Positions 17,239 through 25,479 of a DNA stretch of 64,000 nt are shown here, in pieces; position 1 is the first letter of the stretch; every line of letters begins with the position of its first letter. This DNA comes from Thermobaculum terrenum ATCC BAA-798 (GTDB lineage: Bacteria > Chloroflexota > Chloroflexia > Thermobaculales > Thermobaculaceae), in contig NC_013525.1 of the NCBI RefSeq assembly GCF_000025005.1, positions 1-64,000 of the forward strand, in the 5' to 3' direction. A model generated the notes under the pieces. The model was not told where the DNA came from. It ran no database searches and was given only the letters and a program-made list of their open reading frames with translations. A program made the translations under genes and the position numbers.

Positions 17239-18696
17239 CTATTTCTCATCCTCCAGTTCTTCTGAAGCCTCATCTTTGCGAGCATGTTGAGGTACTTGTC
17301 TAGCAGGTACACCTACCACGAGCTTGCCAGCAGGTACATCCTTGGTGACAACTGCTCCAGCTCCTGTCTTAGCACCTTCTCCCACCTCTACAGGCGCTAT
17401 GAGCATAGTGTCGACACCTATGAATGCCCTTCTACCAATCTTTGTAGGGTTCTTGTTCACACCGTCGTAGTTAGCAGTAATCGTTCCTGCGCCAATGTTA
17501 GCCTCCTCACCAACCTCGGCATCCCCAAGGTAGCTAACGTGACCACACTTGACCCCGGCATGAAGCACCGTGTTCTTCGTCTCCACAAAGTTGCCTATAT
17601 GGACGCCAGCTTCCACACGCGTTCCAGGCCTCAGATGCGAGAACGGGCCTACATCCGACTTCACACCAACGTACGATTCCTCCACCACTGACATCTGTAC
17701 TCTGCAGTCCTCATCCAAATAAGAGTCCCTTATAAACGAATAAGGACCAACCACGGCTCCTCTAGACACCTTTGTCTTACCAGTAAGATGGGTTCCTGGT
17801 AACAAGACCGCATCTACATCTACCCGTACATCCACATCTACGTATGTACTCTCAGGATCGGTCACAGTTACACCTGAGAGCATGAGAGACTCAAGTATAC
17901 GCTGCCTCATAATCTTCTCTGCAATCGCCAGTTGCAGTCGGTTGTTGATCCCCATGGCCTCGCTGGGATCCTCGACTACCACGTACTGCACGGGCCATTT
18001 GGTATCTACAGGTTCAGAGATCTCTTGAGAAGCTGTCTCGGGAGTGTATGCACTCCAATGTCCACCTATATCCTCTCGTACGGCTATATTTACCAAATCA
18101 GTAAGTTGGTACTCGCCTGATACAGGGGAAGGCTGGAGGCTCTCAAGGTGCTCCCACATCCAGTCTGCTTGAAACACTGCTACACCGCTATTGCGCTCCC
18201 TTATCTTGAGTTGCTCTTCTGTAGCTTGCTTTTCTTCCACAACAGCAATCACTCTACCCCGCTCATCCATCAGCACCCTACCGGGATCATGCGTCTCACC
18301 GATCAAGATCGTAACTCTTGGGCTTTCAGCAATGTGGTGATCGATCAGTCTACGCAGCGTCTCTGGCCTGATAAGGGGAGTGTCTCCATACAGTACCATT
18401 ACATGCTCCACGCCATCCATCGCTGGCCTGCTAACTCTCACGGCATCGCCTGTGCCTCGAGGGGGATCTTGGAGCACAAAATCTACTTGATACTTGCGCT
18501 TTATCACATCAGCTACCTGATCTGCGTTGTGTCCCAACACAACTGCTAATTTGGAGGGTTCTAACTGGAGGGCGCTGCGAAGCACATGCTCGATCATGGG
18601 GATGCCGGCTACAGTATGTAGCACCTTGTGAATGTGCCCCTTCATCCTAGTGCCCTGACCAGCAGCAAGGATGACGATGCCTAATGATTCGGGCAA
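17239..18696 (-). CDS. glmU: Bifunctional GlmU: GlcNAc-1-P uridyltransferase and GlcN-1-P acetyltransferase
   Basis: GlmU makes UDP-N-acetylglucosamine, the first committed sugar of peptidoglycan. In its 485 residues the N-terminal uridyltransferase (about 1-235) opens with LAAGQGTRMKG, and the C-terminal left-handed beta-helix acetyltransferase covers about 255-460. HLRPGTRVEAGVHIGNFVE and ANYDGVNKNPTKIG are characteristic helix-coil segments. The start is TTG at 18696, nine bases after GGAGG. A lysine/glutamate-rich tail closes the protein. prs starts immediately at its stop codon. Confidence 0.96.
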   Translation of the reverse strand: MPESLGIVILAAGQGTRMKGHIHKVLHTVAGIPMIEHVLRSALQLEPSKLAVVLGHNADQVADVIKRKYQVDFVLQDPPRGTGDAVRVSRPAMDGVEHVMVLYGDTPLIRPETLRRLIDHHIAESPRVTILIGETHDPGRVLMDERGRVIAVVEEKQATEEQLKIRERNSGVAVFQADWMWEHLESLQPSPVSGEYQLTDLVNIAVREDIGGHWSAYTPETASQEISEPVDTKWPVQYVVVEDPSEAMGINNRLQLAIAEKIMRQRILESLMLSGVTVTDPESTYVDVDVRVDVDAVLLPGTHLTGKTKVSRGAVVGPYSFIRDSYLDEDCRVQMSVVEESYVGVKSDVGPFSHLRPGTRVEAGVHIGNFVETKNTVLHAGVKCGHVSYLGDAEVGEEANIGAGTITANYDGVNKNPTKIGRRAFIGVDTMLIAPVEVGEGAKTGAGAVVTKDVPAGKLVVGVPARQVPQHARKDEASEELEDEK

Positions 18697-18821
18697 GACA
18701 ATAAACCTCCGGGCACGGTATAACTATATGTTATTTTGGATTCTTCCACGGATTAATTATTACAAAAAGATACTAAAGACAAAAGTAGCACATGTCAACA
18801 AAGCGCAGTCGGGTAAATACC

Positions 18822-18830
18822 TGCTAGAAT
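18822..18830 (+). promoter_or_regulatory. Extended -10 promoter of the ROK kinase gene
   Basis: TGCTAGAAT has the form TGn plus a -10 hexamer matching TATAAT at five of six positions. It lies 45 bases ahead of the start codon, with a good ribosome site in between. No clear -35 is visible, as is usual for extended -10 promoters. The same nine bases precede glyA. Confidence 0.45.
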
Positions 18831-18875
18831 GTCCGCTGGATCATATTTTCGATCCTAAAGTGCACAGGAGGATTC

Positions 18876-19841
18876 ATGAGCAATAGATACGTTATAGGTG
18901 TAGACCTCGGAGGTAGCCGAGTAAGAGCAGTATTGGCCAACGAGAAGGGAGAGTTTCTGGATCGTTGTGAGTTCCCTACGCTAGCAGACAAGGGGCTCTA
19001 CTTTGTGCTAGAGAGGATCTTGGAGTGCGTCCGATCTGTATCCTCCAATGCCCCTAGAATAGATGCTATCGGCGTTGGAGCACCTGGACCCATCAACTCC
19101 AAGGAAGGTGTGGTGAGTAATCCTCCAAACCTGCCTGGGTGGGTCAATGTACCGCTTGCAAAACTCATAGAAGAGAAGACAGGCATCCCCACTTTCTTGG
19201 GTAATGATGCTAACCTTGCAGCACTTGGAGAGTTCACTTATGGCTCTGGTAAGTATGTACAGCACCTGATTTACATCACCGTCAGCACAGGTGTAGGTGG
19301 CGGCATCATTATAGACGGGCAGCTACTGGAGGGACACAACGGTGCTGCTGGGGAGGTAGGCCACATGGTCGTCCAGCCCGGAGGACCTAAGTGCTCCTGC
19401 GGAGGATACGGTCATCTCGAGGCGCTCTCTTCGGGTACAGCCATAGCCAAACGGGCCAGGGAGGCCGCGTCCCTTAACAAAGACACGATCATGATCGAGC
19501 TTGCAGGCTCCGTAGACAAGATCAATGCCAAGATCGTGGATGAGGCTGCCAAGAAAGGCGACCCACTTGCCCTCAAGCTTCTGGAGCAAGCAGGACAATG
19601 GCTAGGATATGCACTCATCAACCTGATACACATCTTCAACCCTCAAATGATCTCCATAGGGGGAGGTGTATCCGAAGCTGGCGAGCTGCTGCTAGGGCCC
19701 GCCAGAAAGGTCGTATTCGAAGGACTAATGCCGGTCTTCAAGCAGGACCTACAGATAGTTAAAGCTAGTCTGGGAGGTGATGTAGGTTTGGCGGGGGCAG
19801 TAGCCCTGGCTCTTCAGGAATCTGCCAAATCTAAGGTCTAA
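18876..19841 (+). CDS. ROK-family sugar kinase (probable glucokinase)
   Basis: This cytoplasmic kinase of the ROK family probably phosphorylates glucose or a related hexose with ATP. It has 321 residues, with a phosphate-binding loop GVDLGGSRVRA at about 8-18. The ROK signature holds the zinc site, a histidine in GEVGHMV and cysteines in KCSCGG, followed by GHLEALSSG. It has no N-terminal helix-turn-helix, so it is a kinase rather than a ROK repressor. AGGAGG precedes the ATG. It is divergent from glmU. A perfect hairpin begins one base after its stop codon. The exact sugar cannot be read from sequence. Confidence 0.9.
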   Translation: MSNRYVIGVDLGGSRVRAVLANEKGEFLDRCEFPTLADKGLYFVLERILECVRSVSSNAPRIDAIGVGAPGPINSKEGVVSNPPNLPGWVNVPLAKLIEEKTGIPTFLGNDANLAALGEFTYGSGKYVQHLIYITVSTGVGGGIIIDGQLLEGHNGAAGEVGHMVVQPGGPKCSCGGYGHLEALSSGTAIAKRAREAASLNKDTIMIELAGSVDKINAKIVDEAAKKGDPLALKLLEQAGQWLGYALINLIHIFNPQMISIGGGVSEAGELLLGPARKVVFEGLMPVFKQDLQIVKASLGGDVGLAGAVALALQESAKSKV

Positions 19842-19878
19842 GATAGTTGTGTCAGGAGGTATTCCTGACACAACTATC
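19842..19878. terminator. Bidirectional hairpin between ROK and Dph6-like genes
   Basis: Perfect 16-base arms enclose a five-base loop. The left arm begins GATAGTTGTGTCAGGA. It starts directly after the ROK stop codon and contains the stop codon of the convergent minus-strand gene (19874-19876). There is no T-run, so termination would rely on the long stem, or the structure may protect 3' ends. Confidence 0.65.
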
Positions 19879-20545
19879 CAGCAGGAACAAGGTCGCAGTA
19901 ATAGAACCTGTTGTCCCGAACTACTACTTCTCCCTTCTTGAAGGAAACACTGCGGCTGAAGATAGGACCATCGTACACAAATGAGTGAAACTCTCCATTC
20001 TCCCCTGCAGGATCGACTCTTTCAGGTAAAGAACTTAGAAACCCTAGATCAATATCGCTACCCAAGAAGGAAGGATCTAGTAGGGTAGAATCCACACAAA
20101 CTACTACAGATCTAAAGCCATACTTACAAAGGCTAAGCGTGATGTCCTTCGAACTCCTCCCCCAAAGCGGAAACAGCGCCCTTACACCAACCTCTGACAA
20201 GCGGGATTCCCTATAGGCTCTTATATCCTCCAAGAATATGTCACCAAATGCGACTGTATTTATACCTAGGCTCATCAGCTCAGAGAGGGCATATCTCATT
20301 CTATCGTCATACACTTGGTTTGAGCAGTTCTGGGGAATATAGATCCTGTAAAGCGGAATACCTAGAGAAGCTGCTTGTGCCTCTATCAATTCTACTCTCA
20401 CCCCATGCATGCTCACTCGTTCGTAGCCTTCGGTCACAGTACAGATGAGTCTCTCTACAGAGAATCTATCATCCCTTAGGAGCTTGTATAGTGCTAGGCA
20501 GCTATCCTTACCACCACTCCAGCTAAGTGCCACCCTACTTTTCAT
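19874..20545 (-). CDS. Dph6/MJ0570-like ATP pyrophosphatase, function unknown
   Basis: This 223-residue protein of the PP-loop ATP pyrophosphatase superfamily has SGGKDSCLALYKLL near the N-terminus. It also has the diphthine-ammonia-ligase-type C-terminal motif, an acidic patch and ENGEFHSFVYDGP at about 182-194. Eukaryotic and archaeal relatives amidate diphthine on elongation factor 2. Bacteria lack diphthamide, so the bacterial substrate is unknown, although an adenylating amide-forming reaction is likely. It is 12 bases downstream of the THUMP methyltransferase, ends the long minus-strand cluster, and its stop codon lies in the terminator stem. Confidence 0.82.
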   Translation of the reverse strand: MKSRVALSWSGGKDSCLALYKLLRDDRFSVERLICTVTEGYERVSMHGVRVELIEAQAASLGIPLYRIYIPQNCSNQVYDDRMRYALSELMSLGINTVAFGDIFLEDIRAYRESRLSEVGVRALFPLWGRSSKDITLSLCKYGFRSVVVCVDSTLLDPSFLGSDIDLGFLSSLPERVDPAGENGEFHSFVYDGPIFSRSVSFKKGEVVVRDNRFYYCDLVPAG

Positions 20546-20557
20546 TACGAGTTGCTC

Positions 20558-21637
20558 CTATCTCCTCTCCATAGCAAATATAGTGGCTCTCATACCTAGC
20601 ACCCACACCTTAACTGTGACTAACTCCCGCCAATCTTGCCCGATCAAGTGACGCATCAGCTTATCCTCCGTAGTCACCACTACCAGCCTGCCATCAGGCT
20701 TGAGTATTCTACCAGCCTCCTGCAGAAAAGCTGGGTAGAGCTCTTTATTACTCTCTTTGGATCCATAGCGGTAACCAAAGGGCGGATTAGTTACTATCGC
20801 ATCCACAGAATCGTGTTCAAGAGGTATGCTGGTAGCATCCCATTGATGAAGCTCTATTGGTTTATATCTTGGCCCTATGTTAGAACTGGCAACCTCAATA
20901 GCTTCTCTAGATTTATCACTACCTATGATAAGCCGGTATCTACCAGCCAGAGCCCGTTCTATCAGTATGGTACCGGCCCCACAGAACGGATCAAGGAACA
21001 CGTCATCGTTTCTCGGGCAAGACAACCACACCATAGCCGCGGCTATCGATGGTCTTAGTGATGCCTCCACATGATACTGTTTGTAAGCGTATCTTTTCGA
21101 ATAGTCAGGAGTAAGCCTTACACCTCCCCAGACCTCATTGTCTATGACAGTAATCCAAACTTCTACAAGGGAATTGTCCTTAACTAGTCTCCAATTTCTA
21201 GGCAAAGTTGAGACCAGGATTTCTTCTGCAGTAGCCCTGAGCTGAGATCTAGTGAAAACATGACTGCCTTGGAGTCGAACTACTGGGCGAAAGGTAACTA
21301 CTCTATGTTTTCTACGGCTTGCAGGCAGTTGATCAAATCTGTACCTAATGGCTTCTTGCCATCTGTCTGTTTTGATGGCTGACGCCAGGACTCGACCTAA
21401 ATCCCTTAGGCCCTGCATGTTAGGGCTTATGTTATCCCTGTAGAGGAACAAGAAGAACGCATCCTCTACGACCCTGGATGTCAGGACCTCCTGCAGAGAT
21501 TCAGCATCGACTACCAATAGGTCGTTTTTATCGCTAACAAATCTTCTGGAGAGAAATCTAATATTCCCTGCAGACGACTGAAGCTGTTTCTGAAGAATTC
21601 CACCAAGTCCTGGCGCTGTATGTAGCAGAAGTCTCAT
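20558..21637 (-). CDS. THUMP-domain RNA methyltransferase, Trm14/TrmN-like
   Basis: This protein probably methylates a guanine base in tRNA or rRNA using S-adenosylmethionine. It has 359 residues, with an N-terminal ferredoxin-like/THUMP region at about 1-160. A Rossmann methyltransferase domain follows, with the SAM-binding DPFCGAGT and the base-flipping NPPFGYR catalytic motif typical of N2-guanine methyltransferases. Thermus TrmN and archaeal Trm14 (m2G6 in tRNA) have this layout, and RlmL is the alternative. Its ATG overlaps the fabF-like stop by four bases, so expression is coupled to the lipid-type genes upstream. Confidence 0.85.
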   Translation of the reverse strand: MRLLLHTAPGLGGILQKQLQSSAGNIRFLSRRFVSDKNDLLVVDAESLQEVLTSRVVEDAFFLFLYRDNISPNMQGLRDLGRVLASAIKTDRWQEAIRYRFDQLPASRRKHRVVTFRPVVRLQGSHVFTRSQLRATAEEILVSTLPRNWRLVKDNSLVEVWITVIDNEVWGGVRLTPDYSKRYAYKQYHVEASLRPSIAAAMVWLSCPRNDDVFLDPFCGAGTILIERALAGRYRLIIGSDKSREAIEVASSNIGPRYKPIELHQWDATSIPLEHDSVDAIVTNPPFGYRYGSKESNKELYPAFLQEAGRILKPDGRLVVVTTEDKLMRHLIGQDWRELVTVKVWVLGMRATIFAMERR

Positions 21638-22881
21638 GTTTCAAAGCGCCTAATCACAATCGAAGCATTTATTCCGCCAAAGCCGAATGAATTACTCAAT
21701 ATTGTATCGACCTTGGCTTTACGCCCTCTATTTGGCACATAATCTAAATCACAATCATCCGATGGAGAGATCAAATTTACAGTAGCAGGTATATAGTCAC
21801 ACGCTAGTGCCATACAGCATATAGCGATTTCTATAGCCCCACTAGCTCCGAGAGCATGTCCGTGCATAGACTTAGTAGCGCTTACTGGTATCTTATATGC
21901 TCGTTCTCCAAACACCTTCTTGATAGCCAAGGTCTCAGTAGAATCATTAAGCGGTGTGGAACTGCCGTGAGCATTTATATAATCTATCTCATCGGTCGAG
22001 CAGCCGGCATTAGCTATTGCTAAGGCCATACACCTCGAAGCTTGCTCTCCCGTAGGCAGAGGAGCAGTCATGTGATATGCATCACTGGTGCTGGCATAGC
22101 CTATAATCTCACCCAGTATCTGGGCATTACGCCTAAGAGCATGCTCTAGGGACTCTAGCACCAGCACGGCTGCGCCCTCACCCATGACAAAACCATCTCT
22201 ATCTCGATCAAACGGTCTACAAGCCGTCTCAGGGTCATCATTACGTGCGCTCATCACCTTGATCAAGGAGAAAGCTCCAAAGGTAAGAGGATACAAAGGA
22301 GCCTCTGCACCACCTGCCAGGATGACATCTGCTCTACCAGATCGTATCGCCATAAAAGCTTCCCCTATGGCGATAGTGCCGCTGGAACATGAATTAGCAT
22401 TGGAAAGCTGGGGACCAGTGATACCAAAGTGCATGGATATATTACTACTGCTGGCTCCTCCAAACACGGAGAGTGCAAGGGAGGCACTTACAGCCCTCAA
22501 CCCCTTTTCCACAAATATGGAGTGCTGTTCCTCAGCATAACCTACTCCCCCTAAAGCACTACCTATGAATATGCCAACTCTATCCTTATCTAGGGCATCA
22601 ATATCCAATCCAGCATCATCTACCGCCTGCATAGCAGCTACTATTGAGAACTGTGAGAACCTGTCCAGCCTGGCAAGTTTCTTAGGAGGTAAATAAGTCG
22701 CAGGGTCGAAGTCTTTGATCTCAGCAGCCACTTGTGACCTGAACTGTGAAGGATCGAAACGAGTTATCCTATCAACTGCGGACTTCTCCTTGCACACCCC
22801 CGACCATAGGCCCTGGCGCGTAGTTCCAATAGGTGTGACTGCGCCTATACCGGTTATAACCACACGCCGATCAGTTTTCAT
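21634..22881 (-). CDS. Second beta-ketoacyl-ACP synthase II (FabF-like ketosynthase)
   Basis: This 415-residue condensing enzyme has an intact Cys-His-His triad, with Cys165 in NSCSSGT, one histidine in NAHGSSTP and the other in SMHGHALGASG. The nucleophile context differs from the ACATG of the fab-operon copy, which suggests another acyl substrate. The start at 22881 (ATG) gives the family N-terminus. A TTG at 22914 would only lengthen it. It overlaps the SRPBCC gene by 11 bases and the THUMP gene by four. No acyl carrier protein, acyltransferase or ketoreductase lies beside it. It may serve a secondary lipid or polyketide pathway. Confidence 0.88.
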   Translation of the reverse strand: MKTDRRVVITGIGAVTPIGTTRQGLWSGVCKEKSAVDRITRFDPSQFRSQVAAEIKDFDPATYLPPKKLARLDRFSQFSIVAAMQAVDDAGLDIDALDKDRVGIFIGSALGGVGYAEEQHSIFVEKGLRAVSASLALSVFGGASSSNISMHFGITGPQLSNANSCSSGTIAIGEAFMAIRSGRADVILAGGAEAPLYPLTFGAFSLIKVMSARNDDPETACRPFDRDRDGFVMGEGAAVLVLESLEHALRRNAQILGEIIGYASTSDAYHMTAPLPTGEQASRCMALAIANAGCSTDEIDYINAHGSSTPLNDSTETLAIKKVFGERAYKIPVSATKSMHGHALGASGAIEIAICCMALACDYIPATVNLISPSDDCDLDYVPNRGRKAKVDTILSNSFGFGGINASIVIRRFET

Positions 22882-23338
22882 TCTGGCTATGCCTTTCTTC
22901 GCTCGACTCGGCAAGTTCCTTAAATCTTCTCAAAGTCCTGGAAGCTATATGCTCTATAAATAACTTGGTTATGACCAACTCACCGATCTGCCTAAACACC
23001 GGCGGCCACCTTAGTCGCAGGTCGTGGTAAATCTCCACGTTAGTGCCTCCTTTTGACGGCATCAAACGCCACTCCACGTACATCCCCTTGGTGATACCCC
23101 CTACATGGGTAAACCTGAGTTTATGGGACTCAGGGAAAGCTTGAAACTCAGCCACCCATGATACAGGTATGCCACTTCTGGAAGCCCCCATCTCAAAAGT
23201 TCTAACGCTTCCATCATCTCCAAGAGCTCTTACATACCTGTAATGCGGTAAATACTCCTGCCACCGCTGAACATTACCCACCAAATCCATTATCTTCTCT
23301 GGGGGTGCTTTGATAAATATGCTGTTAGTTGCTTGCAT
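22871..23338 (-). CDS. SRPBCC / polyketide cyclase-dehydrase family protein
   Basis: This 155-residue protein has a START/SRPBCC fold. It opens with the characteristic SIFIKAPPEKIMDLV strand-helix, has VEWRLMPSKGG in mid-chain, and a long C-terminal helix that would close a hydrophobic ligand pocket. Family members act as aromatase/cyclases in polyketide synthesis or as lipid carriers (the COQ10-like group). AAGGA precedes the ATG. It sits between the FAD-dependent gene and the ketosynthase and overlaps the latter, which supports a role on the ketosynthase product. No catalytic residues can be assigned. Confidence 0.83.
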   Translation of the reverse strand: MQATNSIFIKAPPEKIMDLVGNVQRWQEYLPHYRYVRALGDDGSVRTFEMGASRSGIPVSWVAEFQAFPESHKLRFTHVGGITKGMYVEWRLMPSKGGTNVEIYHDLRLRWPPVFRQIGELVITKLFIEHIASRTLRRFKELAESSEERHSQNEN

Positions 23339-23366
23339 AGCTTACATCCTTCAGTTACTAAAGTAA

Positions 23367-24563
23367 TCAAGGTCGGAGCAATCCGAAGAGAAACCTGAGA
23401 TTCAGATTGTACAGTGGATCTTGTAGATCTCCAATACCACGACTAAGTGACAAGCGAAGCGCTTCTCTATCCTGCAGCTTATTCGCTACATACTCCAGCA
23501 TATAAGGATAGGAAATAAAGATCTGTATCAGAGATACAAGCAAAGACTTGCGCCGAAAAACACGTGCCCTTTCAGTCGCATACCTTTCCAGACCTTCTTT
23601 AATCCTGCCAACCTTTAGGTAAGGGGATACTACCTCCCCCAACAAGATCCCACCCCTAACAGCTTTGTATATTCCCTCCCCAGTGAAAGGATCAAAGAAC
23701 CCTGCTGCATCACCTACTAGCGCCCAATTACGACCATGTACTTCTTTGACTCCGTGTCCAATAGGCGATATGCCCATGATACGATCAAAGCTAGCAGCTC
23801 CACATATCTGCTTATGGGCCTTAGGAAAAAGCTTGAGAGAATCCTCAAAAATGGCTTCTCTACCACGCGTAAGCGCCATCCGTCTCAAGTCAAGCACTAT
23901 CCCCACGCTAGCACTTGACTTACCAGTTGCCGCCACACCACAGTACCCCCATGGATGCACATACATATCTCCATAGTCTGCATCTATCCCTGGAAGGTTG
24001 ATATGAGTAACAAGTCCCATTCGTTTGGGCCAGATGAGAGGATATCTCCTGGACAAATTACGCGCCACCACTGACCTGAGACCATCTGCTCCTATCACCA
24101 GCTTGGTTCTTATATCCATCTGCGCTCTGTCCGGAAGTTGCACCCTAAGGATGGAATAATTATCTTGGGATACAACTGACATCACTTTGGCCTGATATCT
24201 AACCTCTACACCCTTATGAGCAGCATGATCAAGGAGCATCTTATCGAAAACATGCCTCTCCATAGTGGGGGCATAATACCTTCCATTATGCTCATCCACG
24301 TACTCAATAGTTATCTGGCTTCCTGCAGGGGTGTGTATCCTCATACCCTTTAGCATGTGCATCCCCGAGAGATCAGCGTCTATCCCAAGATTCGAGAGCA
24401 AAGGAAGGATTCCAGGGCTCATGTATTCGCTACAGGGCTTTGGTCTAGGGAATCTAGACTTATCCAGGAGCAACACGTCATGCCCAAGAGAAGCTAATAC
24501 GTTCGCGACCGAGGACCCTGCAGGCCCACCCCCAACAATAACTACTTCTCGTTCCTCTATCAC
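23367..24563 (-). CDS. Geranylgeranyl-reductase-family FAD oxidoreductase
   Basis: This 398-residue flavoprotein has an N-terminal Rossmann motif, VGGGPAGSSVA, at about 10-20. The segment KPCSEYMSPG follows at about 41-50, a DG motif lies in VIGADGLRS, and the second FAD motif is in LVGDAAGFFDPFTGEGI. This is the para-hydroxybenzoate-hydroxylase/geranylgeranyl-reductase fold. It could reduce prenyl double bonds or hydroxylate an aromatic ring, and sequence alone does not decide. The start is GTG, with AAGGAG six bases upstream. It lies between the EamA transporter and the SRPBCC gene in the same transcript direction. Confidence 0.86.
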   Translation of the reverse strand: MIEEREVVIVGGGPAGSSVANVLASLGHDVLLLDKSRFPRPKPCSEYMSPGILPLLSNLGIDADLSGMHMLKGMRIHTPAGSQITIEYVDEHNGRYYAPTMERHVFDKMLLDHAAHKGVEVRYQAKVMSVVSQDNYSILRVQLPDRAQMDIRTKLVIGADGLRSVVARNLSRRYPLIWPKRMGLVTHINLPGIDADYGDMYVHPWGYCGVAATGKSSASVGIVLDLRRMALTRGREAIFEDSLKLFPKAHKQICGAASFDRIMGISPIGHGVKEVHGRNWALVGDAAGFFDPFTGEGIYKAVRGGILLGEVVSPYLKVGRIKEGLERYATERARVFRRKSLLVSLIQIFISYPYMLEYVANKLQDREALRLSLSRGIGDLQDPLYNLNLRFLFGLLRP

Positions 24564-24583
24564 GGGGAACTCCTTAAGGGCCG

Positions 24584-25477
24584 CTAGGCTGATAAGTCTT
24601 TCTCACTAAGTGTCTCACCTAGCCGCTGAGACATTGAAACACGATGCTTCAGATAAGGCAAGATCTCAGCTACAAACAGACCCGCCATCATGAAAGCAGC
24701 ACCGAACCACTGAAGTATAGTCATCCTGTCGCCTGCAAAGGTATATCCACCGATGGCAGCAAACACCGGCTCCATCGCCATTATGACAGCAGCCCTAGCA
24801 GCAGACATCCTTTGCTGAGCATAAGTTTGCATCCAGAAACCAAAGGCGCTTGCCCCAAGACCTGTTATCAACAGGGCTAACCATACATCCAAGTCGTTAG
24901 TTATCAATGGAGTCCTAGTCAAAAAAACAACTGGTAAGTACATGAACACTGAGGTGACTGTTTGTATGAATGCTAGTGCTGCAGAGTCCAGACCAGGGGA
25001 GTATCTACTAAGTAGTGCTATCTGGATACCAAAGAGCACAGCACACCCTAATGTCAAAGCATCTCCAGGATTCACACCATAGAGCCCGGCTTTACTTACC
25101 AGGAATAATCCTATGGTACTCAGTATCACAGCCACCCATATTCTAGGATGAAACCTACTGCGAAAGCAGAGGGCAGATATTATCGGTGCAAACACCACAT
25201 ACAGGCTTGTGATAAACCCCGAGTTTGTAGCAGTTGTAGAGCGAAGACCAACAGTCTGAAGCAGCATACCTAGCCCCAAGGTGGCTCCTACGGGCACGCC
25301 CACAAACAACTCCTTCTTGCCGATACGGTTTGCTGAGAAGGGAAGTAATGCTAAAGCTGCCAGAGCAAACCTCAGGGTAAGGAAAGAGAAAGCGCTGTAA
25401 TCAGCTACAGCACTTTGTACTGTAACAAAGGTCAAACCCCATATGGCGGTGACAATCAACAAGCCAACCGTTACCAA
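24584..25477 (-). CDS. EamA/DMT-family transporter
   Basis: This 297-residue inner-membrane protein has about ten hydrophobic helices in two EamA repeats (about 1-135 and 140-280). Conserved marks include the N-terminal AIWGLTFV and the second-repeat MAMEPVFAAIGG. Family members export metabolites or amino acids, and the substrate here is unknown. The start appears to be TTG at 25477, two bases after the recF stop. The charged tail is cytoplasmic. Its place ahead of the flavoprotein, cyclase and ketosynthase genes hints at export of their product, but this is inference. Confidence 0.88.
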   Translation of the reverse strand: MVTVGLLIVTAIWGLTFVTVQSAVADYSAFSFLTLRFALAALALLPFSANRIGKKELFVGVPVGATLGLGMLLQTVGLRSTTATNSGFITSLYVVFAPIISALCFRSRFHPRIWVAVILSTIGLFLVSKAGLYGVNPGDALTLGCAVLFGIQIALLSRYSPGLDSAALAFIQTVTSVFMYLPVVFLTRTPLITNDLDVWLALLITGLGASAFGFWMQTYAQQRMSAARAAVIMAMEPVFAAIGGYTFAGDRMTILQWFGAAFMMAGLFVAEILPYLKHRVSMSQRLGETLSEKDLSA

Positions 25478-25479
25478 CT

